A stretch of 64,000 bases of DNA from Gordonia sp. OPL2 (GTDB taxonomy: Bacteria; Actinomycetota; Actinomycetes; Mycobacteriales; Mycobacteriaceae), in NCBI RefSeq assembly GCF_003797825.1, contig NZ_RKME01000011.1, positions 1-64,000 on the forward strand. The letters are read 5' to 3'. Below, in pieces: positions 8,751-16,162 of this stretch. Position 1 is the stretch's first letter. Every line of letters starts with the position of its first letter. The position numbers and the translations under genes were made by a program. Under the pieces are notes generated by a model, which saw only the letters and a list, made by a program, of their open reading frames with translations, was not told where the DNA came from and did no database searches.

Positions 8751-9506
8751 TCAGTGCAACGTCCGCCCGAACAACCCCCGCAGCTCCTCGAAATGCCGTT
8801 CGGTCGCCTCCGGATGGAACACCGCGGTGTCGGCCATCGTGTAGCCGTGGTGTGCGCCGGGGTACACGGTCGCCGAATGTGTGACCCCGCTGGAGGTGAG
8901 TGCGTGCTCGAAGGTGGCCACCGCCTCGGGTGGCAGCGAGTGGTCTTCGTCGGCGTGGATCGCAAGGACATCGGCGCGTATGTCGGGAAGCCGTAGGTGT
9001 GGGCTGTCGGGGCCGTCGGTCACGAGGCGGCCGGTGTGGAACATGCCGATGGCCCCGACGACATCGGGTCGCGTGGCCGCCGCCAGCAGGGCGAGCCGAC
9101 CTCCCATGCAGTAGCCGGTGATCCCGACGTCGCCGTCGCGCACGTCGTCGAGGCCACGGAGTGCGTCCAGATAGGCGGAGAGGTCCGGGATCGCCAGGTC
9201 GTCGTTGAGTGCGTGGACGCGGGGCATGACCTCGGCGAAGAACGCGTCGCGCTGACCGGGTTCGGTCAGGTCGACGGTCGGTTCGAGGTCGGCGGCGGTG
9301 CCGTCCCGGTGGAAGACGTTGGGCGCCAGGACGGCATATCCCCACGAGGCGATCCGGTCGGCCATCTCCTTCGTCCGGGGACGCAGGCCGATGGCGTCGA
9401 TGATGAACAGCACTCCGGGAAGCGGCCCGTCGGCGCCGTCAGGTCGGGTGAGGTAGGCGTCTGCGGTGCCATCCGGAGTGGTGACGTCGATCATCTGGTG
9501 GGTCAA
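8751..9506 (-). CDS. Dienelactone hydrolase family protein
   Basis: A 251-residue alpha/beta hydrolase of the DLH family with the Cys nucleophile in GYCMGG, the acid residue in HADEDHSLP and the catalytic His in YPGAHHGYT. DLH enzymes open dienelactones in chloroaromatic pathways, though many relatives have other ester or lactone substrates. The TTG start is chosen because aaggga lies 6 nt upstream; the later ATG (9494) would be 18 nt away. It lies 17 nt after ligD on the same strand and is probably co-transcribed, although nothing links it to DNA repair. Confidence 0.85.
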   Translation of the reverse strand: MTHQMIDVTTPDGTADAYLTRPDGADGPLPGVLFIIDAIGLRPRTKEMADRIASWGYAVLAPNVFHRDGTAADLEPTVDLTEPGQRDAFFAEVMPRVHALNDDLAIPDLSAYLDALRGLDDVRDGDVGITGYCMGGRLALLAAATRPDVVGAIGMFHTGRLVTDGPDSPHLRLPDIRADVLAIHADEDHSLPPEAVATFEHALTSSGVTHSATVYPGAHHGYTMADTAVFHPEATERHFEELRGLFGRTLH

Positions 9507-9523
9507 CGGGATTCCCTTCGGTG

Positions 9524-11929
9524 TCAGAGGTCGCCGGGCAGTTTGTCGCGGCGGATTCCGCGCCAACTCGGATGGCGCAGATGGCCGGTCGTGGTCCAGT
9601 CCATGAACCGGACCTCGCCGACGATCGTCGGCAGTACCCAGACCGCGCTGGACGCGACGGGACGGTCGAGCTTGTCGACGAACGGACATCGCTTGATACG
9701 CAATGGCTCCAGTTCCTCGGCGAGCGCACGGAGTTGGGCGTCGGAGAATCCCGTGCCGACCCGTCCGACGTAGCGTAGACCGGTGTCCTCGGGAAGTCCG
9801 AGGAGCAGGGAGCCGATCGTGTGGGACCTGTTGCCACGCCCGGGGCGGTAGCCGCCGATGACGACCTCGATGTCGCTCCAGTTCTTGTGTTTGAGCCACT
9901 GGGTGGTCCGTCGCCCCTGCTGATAGGTCGACGACCGACGCTTGGCCACGACTCCCTCGTATCCCTGTTCGCGACTGTGCTCGACCGCGGCGCGGCCGGG
10001 TCCGTCGAGCAGGGCAGGGACCTCCGCGTAGGGGGAGCGCGCGAACGCCGGTGCCAACTCCTCCAACAGTTCTCGGCGCTGGGACCACGGTCGGCGCAGC
10101 AGCGACGTCCCGTTCAGGTACAGGATGTCGAAGAGGTAGAGCTTCACGGTGAGGTCGTCGTCGGTGTTGTTGCGTGCCGCCAGCAGGGTGAAGTTGGTGC
10201 GTCCGCTGGCGTCGAGCGCCACCACCTCACCGTCGAGGACCACGTCGATCAGGCCGAGATCATCGGCGAGAGAGCGGAGTTCGGGGAAGTCGGCGGTCAT
10301 GTCGATTCCCGACCGCGAGGTGAGCCGGAAGTTGCCGTCGATGTAGCGCAGCAGGATTCGGTAGCCGTCCCATTTCCCCTCGAACGCCCAGTCGCGGCCG
10401 TCGAGCTTCTCGATCGACTCGTCGGTCGCCAGCATGGGCCGTGGATCGCGCAGACTGTCCGGCATGATGGGCCGGGGCTCGTCACTCATCAAGTGCGCCA
10501 GCCAGTTCTTGTCGCCGGTCTTGATCAGTGCGTAGCGGCCCTGGACGCGTTCGCCGTGCAGGCGGACGATCACCTCATCCGGTCGCCACTTCTCGGTCTC
10601 GTACGTGCCCCGGTCCCAGATCTCGACGTGCCCACCGCCGTACTCGCCCGCGGGGATGTCGCCCTCGAAATCGGCGTAATCCATCGGGTGATCCTCGGTG
10701 TGGACGGCGAGCCGGTTCTGGCCCGGATCGTCGGGCAGATTCTTCGGTACCGCCCACGAGACGAGCACGCCGTCGCGTTCGAGCCGGAAGTCGTAGTGGA
10801 GCCGCCGTGCGTGGTGTTCCTGGATGACGAATATCGGGCCGGCCGGTTCCTCCGTCTCGCGCTGTTGCGCAAAGGCGTCGTCGCCGAACGGTTCCGGCGT
10901 CTTGTCGGCGTCCCGCTTGCGGCGGTACTCGCGCAGGCTGACGACGGCGCTGGCCTGAACCGGGTCGGGCGCGTCGTCGTCGGAGGCGGCGGTCCGGTCG
11001 TTTCGGTCGGTGTCGTCGTCGGAGTTCTCGGTGTCCTCGGAGTCGTCGTGGGGCGCGTCCAGTCCTCCGAGGAGGTCGCCGTCGGCGGCCACCCGCTCGA
11101 GTACCTCGTGGAACAGCAGTTGCCTGATGTCCGGGTCGGCCAACTCATCCCAGCTGCGCGGAGCAGCGACCCACGGCTCCTCGCGCCCACGCATCGAGTA
11201 CGGCGCCAACGTCGTCTTGGATCCGCTGTTCTGACTCCAGTCGATGAACACCTTGCCCTCACGCAGCGACTTCGACATGGTCGCGGTGATCGAGTCCGGG
11301 TGCGACGCCGCGAGGCTCGTCGCGATCTGTTTGGCGACGGTCCGTGCCGAGTCCGGCGCGACCGGTCGTTCGAACCGGGCGTACAGATGCATGCCCTTGC
11401 CGCCGCTGCTGACCGGATACGCGGTCAGTCCGGCCGCCTCCAGCATGTCGCGGATCATCAGGGCCACCTCGGCGCACTGGGACAGCGGGACCCCGGGGCC
11501 CGGATCGAGATCGAGAACGAGACGATCGGCCTTCGGTGCGCTCTCGTCGGACGGCACCCGCCACTGGGGGGTGTGCAGCTCCAGCGCTGCCATCTGGCCG
11601 AACCACACGAGGTCGGCGCGCGACGTCGCGAGCGGGTAGGTGATGACCCGTTTGCTGTGTTGCTCACCGAAGCGGTCCAGCCAGTCGGGTGCCGACGGCG
11701 GAAGGTCCTTCTCGAAGAACGGCATCGAGTCGACACCGTTCGGCCAGCGCTTGCGCGTGACCGGACGGCCGGCGAGATGAGGGAGCATGACGTCGGCGAT
11801 GCGGTTGTAGTAGTCGATGACCTCGTATTTTCGGGTGCCCGTCGCGGGATACAGCACCTTCTCGAGGTTGGTGATCGGGATGCGACGACCGTCGACGTCG
11901 AGACTGTCACCACCGGCCATGTCGACCAT
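9524..11929 (-). CDS. ligD: Multifunctional NHEJ DNA ligase LigD (Pol-PE-Lig)
   Basis: An 801-residue protein with all three LigD domains in mycobacterial order: primase-like polymerase (~1-290), an acidic linker, 3'-phosphoesterase (~360-480) and ATP-dependent ligase (~500-800). The phosphoesterase residues His372, His378, Asp380 and His414 keep the spacing of the known active site. The ligase nucleophile is Lys519 in EGKWDGYR. With Ku it repairs double-strand breaks by non-homologous end joining: Pol fills or adds nucleotides, PE trims 3' ends, Lig seals. The start is ATG 11929 or 11920; upstream in-frame sequence overlaps ku and is excluded. It is divergent from ku across about 50 nt. Confidence 0.95.
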   Translation of the reverse strand: MVDMAGGDSLDVDGRRIPITNLEKVLYPATGTRKYEVIDYYNRIADVMLPHLAGRPVTRKRWPNGVDSMPFFEKDLPPSAPDWLDRFGEQHSKRVITYPLATSRADLVWFGQMAALELHTPQWRVPSDESAPKADRLVLDLDPGPGVPLSQCAEVALMIRDMLEAAGLTAYPVSSGGKGMHLYARFERPVAPDSARTVAKQIATSLAASHPDSITATMSKSLREGKVFIDWSQNSGSKTTLAPYSMRGREEPWVAAPRSWDELADPDIRQLLFHEVLERVAADGDLLGGLDAPHDDSEDTENSDDDTDRNDRTAASDDDAPDPVQASAVVSLREYRRKRDADKTPEPFGDDAFAQQRETEEPAGPIFVIQEHHARRLHYDFRLERDGVLVSWAVPKNLPDDPGQNRLAVHTEDHPMDYADFEGDIPAGEYGGGHVEIWDRGTYETEKWRPDEVIVRLHGERVQGRYALIKTGDKNWLAHLMSDEPRPIMPDSLRDPRPMLATDESIEKLDGRDWAFEGKWDGYRILLRYIDGNFRLTSRSGIDMTADFPELRSLADDLGLIDVVLDGEVVALDASGRTNFTLLAARNNTDDDLTVKLYLFDILYLNGTSLLRRPWSQRRELLEELAPAFARSPYAEVPALLDGPGRAAVEHSREQGYEGVVAKRRSSTYQQGRRTTQWLKHKNWSDIEVVIGGYRPGRGNRSHTIGSLLLGLPEDTGLRYVGRVGTGFSDAQLRALAEELEPLRIKRCPFVDKLDRPVASSAVWVLPTIVGEVRFMDWTTTGHLRHPSWRGIRRDKLPGDL

Positions 11930-11980
11930 TGTCCACGTTGTGCCCCGAGGTTTGCCGGTTCCGGTGGCACAATGAACACC

Positions 11981-12940
11981 ATGCGCTCGATCTGGAAGGG
12001 CGATCTGAGCTTTGGCCTGGTCAACGTGCCGGTCAAGGTCTATTCGGCCACGGAAAGCCACGACCGGAAGTCGTATCAGGTCGATTCCAAGGACGGTACG
12101 CGCATTCGCTATCGGCGCGTCCGCGAGGGAACCGACACCGAGGTCGACTACTCCGACATCGCCAACGCATACGAGACCGATGCCGGCGAGACGGTGATCC
12201 TCACCAAAGAGGACCTCGCGACGCTGCCGGTGCAGAAGAGTCCGGAGATCTCGATCCTCGAGTTCGTGCCGACCGAGCAGGTCGATCCGATCTACTTCGA
12301 CAAGCCGTACTACCTGGAGCCGGCGTCGAAATCGCCGAAGGCATATGCCTTGCTGGCGCAGGCGCTGCAGAAGACCGATCGACTGGCCATCGCGAACTTC
12401 ACGCTGCGCAACCGCACCAGGTTGGCGGCGTTGCGGGTCGTCGACGGCGTCATGACGCTGCAGACCCTGCTGTGGCCGGATGAGGTGCGCGCCGCCGACT
12501 TCGACTTCCTCGGCGACGAGCCGGAGATCCGTCCCCAGGAACTCGAGATGGCGGCATCGCTGATCGAGACGATGGCCAAGGACTTCGACCCGGCCGAGTT
12601 CGAGGACCGCTACCAGAACGAGCTCACGAAGCTGGTGGCCGCCAAGGCGGAGGGCACCGAGGCGTTCCCGGAGAGCGAGGACGAGCCCGAGGACGACGAC
12701 TCCGAGGTCGCCGATCTGCTCGCCGCGCTCCGAGCCTCGGTGAAGGACAAGGACTCCGGCGGTTCCTCGTCGACGTCGTCGGACGACGACGGGAAGTCCA
12801 CCGCGAAGAAGGCGCCGGCGAAGAAGACCGCGGCCAAGAAGGCTCCTGCCAAGAAGGCCGCGGCGAAGAAGACGGCGGCGAAGAAGACGGCCGCCAAGAA
12901 GGCCCCCGCGAAGAAGGCTGCGGCGAAGAAGTCGGCCTGA
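11981..12940 (+). CDS. ku: NHEJ DNA end-binding protein Ku
   Basis: A 319-residue Ku. The core starts MRSIWKGDLSFGLVNVPVKVY, typical of bacterial Ku, and runs to about residue 250. An acidic Ser/Asp-rich segment and a tail of repeated Lys-Lys-Ala-Pro-Ala / Lys-Lys-Ala-Ala-Ala units follow, all Lys and Ala from ~270 on. Homodimeric Ku rings bind DNA ends and recruit LigD. Lys-rich tails occur in some mycobacterial Ku proteins and add DNA binding. ATG 11981 aligns with family starts; an alternative ATG lies at 11972. CACAAT ends 7 nt before ATG 11981, a possible leaderless -10 box. Confidence 0.95.
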   Translation: MRSIWKGDLSFGLVNVPVKVYSATESHDRKSYQVDSKDGTRIRYRRVREGTDTEVDYSDIANAYETDAGETVILTKEDLATLPVQKSPEISILEFVPTEQVDPIYFDKPYYLEPASKSPKAYALLAQALQKTDRLAIANFTLRNRTRLAALRVVDGVMTLQTLLWPDEVRAADFDFLGDEPEIRPQELEMAASLIETMAKDFDPAEFEDRYQNELTKLVAAKAEGTEAFPESEDEPEDDDSEVADLLAALRASVKDKDSGGSSSTSSDDDGKSTAKKAPAKKTAAKKAPAKKAAAKKTAAKKTAAKKAPAKKAAAKKSA

Positions 12941-12980
12941 GGGTGGGCGGCGTGAACACGGATCTCATCCACCCCTGAAC

Positions 12981-13031
12981 GGTCAATCCACCGTGGTTGT
13001 GACGGTACTTGTGAACCACGGTGGATTGACC
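12981..13031. repeat. Perfect 18-bp inverted repeat downstream of ku
   Basis: GGTCAATCCACCGTGGTT at 12981-12998 and its exact reverse complement at 13014-13031 surround a 15-nt loop. The stem is long and stable but has no T-run after it. Position after ku suggests a terminator. A one-mismatch copy of the right arm at 131-148 suggests a dispersed element or a protein site instead. Confidence 0.75.
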
Positions 13032-13108
13032 AAGTAGGGGTATCTGTCGTGATACCCGGGGTCGAAAATCGCTGGCCGTGCGCACCGGGATTCCGGCAAG
13101 CTGGTCAG

Positions 13109-14425
13109 GTGAGCACATCGGTCGACGACGGGCAACAGACCCGCCTACCCACAGCGCTGAAGCCCTTCGCGCTGCGGCAGTACCGGCTGCTCGCACTCGG
13201 CCTCGTGCTCGCCATGTTCGCCGACGGCGTCTGGACCGTCGGCGTGGTGTGGCAGGTCATCGAGATGGGTGGCGGTCCCGGGCAGCTGTCGGCGGTGACC
13301 GGGGTGGCCGCGGTGGGGATGGTGATCTCGACCCTGGCCGGCGGCGTGCTCGCGGACCGGGTGTCGCAGCGGCTCATCATGATCGGTCTCGAACTGGTGA
13401 AGCTCGCCGCGTTCGCGATCGTGGGTGTCGCCGGGATGACGGGTGTATTGTCGTTGCCCGTGCTGATCGGGGCGTCGCTGCTCGGCGGCGTCACGATGGG
13501 CATGTACTACCCCGCATATTCGGCATTGCTGCCCAGTGTCGTCGAGGCCGCACAATTGCAGGCCGCCAACGGGATCGAGGGTTTTCTGCGCCCCGTGATC
13601 TTCCAGGCGATCGGCCCGATGGTGGCCGGTGGCGTCATCTCCATCGCGTCGCCGGGGCTCGCGATCGTCCTCGCGGGCGTCGCCAGCGCGTCGTCGGCGC
13701 TGTTCTATGTGGCGATGACCCCGGTCTCGGTACGCCGCGACCTGACTACGGTCTCGGGACATCCGGTGCGTGCTGTCGTCACCGACATCGCCGAGGGATT
13801 CGCCTACATGTGGCGAACGCCGTGGCTCTGGGCGACGCTGTTCTTCGCCTGCATTCTCGTGCTCGCGACGATGGGACCGATCGAGGTGCTGGTCCCGTTC
13901 GCGTTGCGCGAGCGAGTCGACGGCGGCGCCGGCGACCACGCCTTCGTGTTGGCGGCCTTCGGGATCGGCGCGGCATCGGCGTCGCTGGTGTTCGCGTCGG
14001 TTCCCATGCCCCGCCGGTACCTGTCGGTGATGTTCGGGATCTGGGGCTTCTCGAGTCTGCCGTTGGTCATCATGGGATTCGCCGACGCCACATGGATGTT
14101 CGTGGTCGCCGGATTCCTCATGGGCGTCCTGTTCGACGGACCGATGGTGCTGTGGGGCACGCTGTTACAGCGTCGGGTGCCACCGGAACTCCTGGGTCGG
14201 GTGGCCAGTCTCGACTTCTTCGTGTCGGTGGCGCTCATGCCGGTGTCGATGGCATTGGCCGCGCCGGTGAGTCACGCGATCGGGCTCACCGCGACATTTG
14301 TCCTCGCCGGGCTGCTGCCGGTCCCGGTGGCCGTGATCTTCTATGTCGCAGCCAAGCTGTGGCGTGACGAGATCGACCATCCGCTGGCGGTCCGGTTGTC
14401 CGAGAACGTCACCGCGACGGGCTGA
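13109..14425 (+). CDS. MFS transporter
   Basis: A 438-residue major facilitator with about 12 hydrophobic helices and the loop 2-3 motif GGVLADRVSQR (family GxLaDrxGrr). It resembles the MFS_3 / enterobactin-exporter-like group found beside macrolide and drug exporters. Substrate unknown. GTG 13109 is preferred over the longer frame from 13049 because the extra residues are not helix-forming; CAAGCT 6 nt before it could be a leaderless -10. The 3' end overlaps the convergent lysG gene by 17 bp. Confidence 0.75.
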   Translation: MSTSVDDGQQTRLPTALKPFALRQYRLLALGLVLAMFADGVWTVGVVWQVIEMGGGPGQLSAVTGVAAVGMVISTLAGGVLADRVSQRLIMIGLELVKLAAFAIVGVAGMTGVLSLPVLIGASLLGGVTMGMYYPAYSALLPSVVEAAQLQAANGIEGFLRPVIFQAIGPMVAGGVISIASPGLAIVLAGVASASSALFYVAMTPVSVRRDLTTVSGHPVRAVVTDIAEGFAYMWRTPWLWATLFFACILVLATMGPIEVLVPFALRERVDGGAGDHAFVLAAFGIGAASASLVFASVPMPRRYLSVMFGIWGFSSLPLVIMGFADATWMFVVAGFLMGVLFDGPMVLWGTLLQRRVPPELLGRVASLDFFVSVALMPVSMALAAPVSHAIGLTATFVLAGLLPVPVAVIFYVAAKLWRDEIDHPLAVRLSENVTATG

Positions 14426-15335
14426 TCCGGCCCGGTGGCACGAGGTGGACGGCGGCGGCCGCGACGGTCAGATCGGTGAGGGCGTCGAGGATGGGTGAGC
14501 TGAGCTTCCAGTACTGCCAGAACAACGGGACGTCGACATGATGGTCGACGATCCGGATGACCCGGCCGGCGTCGAGCGCCGGGGCGATCTGGACCTCGGG
14601 GACGGCTCCCCAGCCGATGCCCAGTTCGACCGCACGGTAGAACTCGGTGGAGGACGGGACGTAGGTGATCGGAGGTGTCACCGGCTGTTCGGCGAGGGCC
14701 GTCAGCACGTTGCGCTGGATGTAGTCATTGCGATCGAACAGCACCATCGGAGCTCGTGAGAGTGCAGCTGCCGACGGACCGTCCGGAAGCCAGCGTGCGA
14801 CGAAATCCGTTGTCGCGACGGGAAGATAGCGCATCGAGCCGAGCGGCGCGATGGTGCAGCCGCGGATGCCGAGCGGGTCGGAGGTGATGGCGCCCAGCAC
14901 CTCTCCCGAGCGCAGGAAGCGGCTGTTCTGGCTCTCGTCGTCGCGGAGCACCTCGATCGCGACCGCATGCGCATGGTGCATCTCGGCGATCACCGGCAGG
15001 AACCAGGTGGCCAGCGAATCGGCATTGGCCGCGATCGGGAGGTGGATGCGGGACTCGTCGGCGTCGTGGGCGGAGGAACTTCCGAGCAGTTCTGTGCGTG
15101 CCTCCTCGATGAGCAGTTCCCACTGCTTGGCGAGCCGCACGAGGATCTCGCCGTCGGGCGTGGCGGTCGCGGGTTTGGTCCGCCGGACGACCACCCGGCC
15201 GACCGACGTCTCGAGCGCCTTGATGCGCTGACTCACCGCCGATGGCGTGATGTGCAGGACGGCGGCAGCGCCGTCGAACGTGCCCTCACGGAGGACCGCG
15301 GCGAGCGTCTGCAGGCCCTCCTGGCTGATGTCCAT
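14409..15335 (-). CDS. lysG: LysR-family regulator of lysine/arginine export (LysG/ArgP)
   Basis: A 308-residue LysR-type regulator of the ArgP/LysG/IciA group. The N-terminal winged helix-turn-helix covers residues ~3-60 (LHITPSAVSQRIKALE) and a periplasmic-binding-like effector domain follows. It is divergently paired with the lysE exporter. In Corynebacterium glutamicum LysG activates lysE when lysine, arginine or histidine build up, and that role is inferred here from family and position. The 80-bp spacer holds the lysE start signals and presumably the LysG site, which I could not place with confidence. Confidence 0.9.
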   Translation of the reverse strand: MDISQEGLQTLAAVLREGTFDGAAAVLHITPSAVSQRIKALETSVGRVVVRRTKPATATPDGEILVRLAKQWELLIEEARTELLGSSSAHDADESRIHLPIAANADSLATWFLPVIAEMHHAHAVAIEVLRDDESQNSRFLRSGEVLGAITSDPLGIRGCTIAPLGSMRYLPVATTDFVARWLPDGPSAAALSRAPMVLFDRNDYIQRNVLTALAEQPVTPPITYVPSSTEFYRAVELGIGWGAVPEVQIAPALDAGRVIRIVDHHVDVPLFWQYWKLSSPILDALTDLTVAAAAVHLVPPGRISPSR

Positions 15336-15402
15336 CCCGTCATCTTAAGTTCTGCTGATGATTCATGAAAAACATTCGCTGGTTTGTCGCATTGGCGTCT
15401 CC

Positions 15403-15418
15403 TACCGTCGATGCCGTG
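15403..15418 (+). promoter_or_regulatory. Leaderless -10 box of lysE
   Basis: TACCGT at 15403-15408 lies 7 nt before the GTG at 15416. This supports GTG 15416 as both transcription and translation start rather than ATG 15365. Confidence 0.4.
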
Positions 15419-16036
15419 ACCACCTATGTCCTCGCCGCGGTCGCCGGACTCCTCACCGGCGCCGGACTGATCATCGCGATCGGCCCCCAGAACGTGTTCG
15501 TGCTCCGCCAAGGAGTCGCGCGAGCGCATGTGGTGCCGGTCGTCGTGGTGTGTGCGGTGTCGGATGTGGTGCTGATCGTCGCGGGTGTTGCCGGCCTCGG
15601 CGCACTGGTCAGTGCGCATCCGGCGGTGGTGACGATCGCCAAGATCGCCGGCGGTGGCTACGTCATCGTGCTCGGTCTGATGGCGGCCCGACGGTGTCTG
15701 CGGAGCAGCGACGCGATCGTCACCGACGCGGGTGAGGTGGCCTCGGTCAGCCGGTGGGCCGCCATCGGCATGACGCTGGCGTTGACCTGGCTGAACCCGC
15801 ACGTCTACCTCGACACCGTGCTGACCATGGGTGCGATCGCGAACAGCCATGGAAACGCCAAGTGGGCGTTCGCGATCGGCGCCTGTGTCGCGAGCCTGCT
15901 CTGGTTCGCCTCGCTGGGCGGCGGGGCGTCGAAACTCGCCCGCTACTTCGCCTCGCCGCGGGCCTGGCGGCTCCTCGATGCCGTCGTCGCGGTGGTCATG
16001 CTCGCCATGGGCGGCATGCTGATCGCGTCGGTGTGA
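15416..16036 (+). CDS. lysE: LysE-family amino acid exporter
   Basis: A 206-residue LysE/ArgO exporter with five to six hydrophobic helices and the family signature GAGLIIAIGPQNVFVLRQG at about residues 14-32. A second conserved stretch reads TWLNPHVYLDT. It exports basic amino acids (lysine, arginine) across the inner membrane, preventing toxic build-up from peptides. GTG 15416 puts the protein start in register with known LysE proteins. It is divergent from lysG and convergent with the MmpL-like gene, with a hairpin between them. Confidence 0.9.
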   Translation: MTTYVLAAVAGLLTGAGLIIAIGPQNVFVLRQGVARAHVVPVVVVCAVSDVVLIVAGVAGLGALVSAHPAVVTIAKIAGGGYVIVLGLMAARRCLRSSDAIVTDAGEVASVSRWAAIGMTLALTWLNPHVYLDTVLTMGAIANSHGNAKWAFAIGACVASLLWFASLGGGASKLARYFASPRAWRLLDAVVAVVMLAMGGMLIASV

Positions 16037-16065
16037 GGCGGCCGCGCGTTCTTCCGGGACCTTTG

Positions 16066-16118
16066 CGTTCGTCCGCTGGTTGCAACGGTGGGATGAACAC
16101 ACAACCGGCGGACGAACG
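16066..16118. terminator. Hairpin between convergent lysE and mmpL-like genes
   Basis: CGTTCGTCCGCTGGTTG at 16066-16082 pairs with CAACCGGCGGACGAACG at 16102-16118: 17 pairs including one G-T wobble, 19-nt loop. Placement between two converging genes suggests a bidirectional terminator. Confidence 0.6.
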
Positions 16119-16162
16119 GTGGGCTCCTCGACGCCTCCAGCCGCAGCGCCGCCGGACGCCGG

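Noticed and set aside
9507..10088. N-terminal extension that would join the dienelactone hydrolase to upstream sequence
   Set aside because: The extension is antisense-like sequence inside ligD, and a ribosome site lies 6 nt before the TTG at 9506.
9821..11980. Plus-strand open frame running into ku as one very long protein
   Set aside because: The part before 11981 is antisense to ligD and carries no family motif. Only the Ku portion is real.
12790..12938. Lys/Ala repeat DNA at the end of ku as a separate repeat element
   Set aside because: It stays in frame and encodes the known type of Lys-rich Ku tail, so it is part of the gene.
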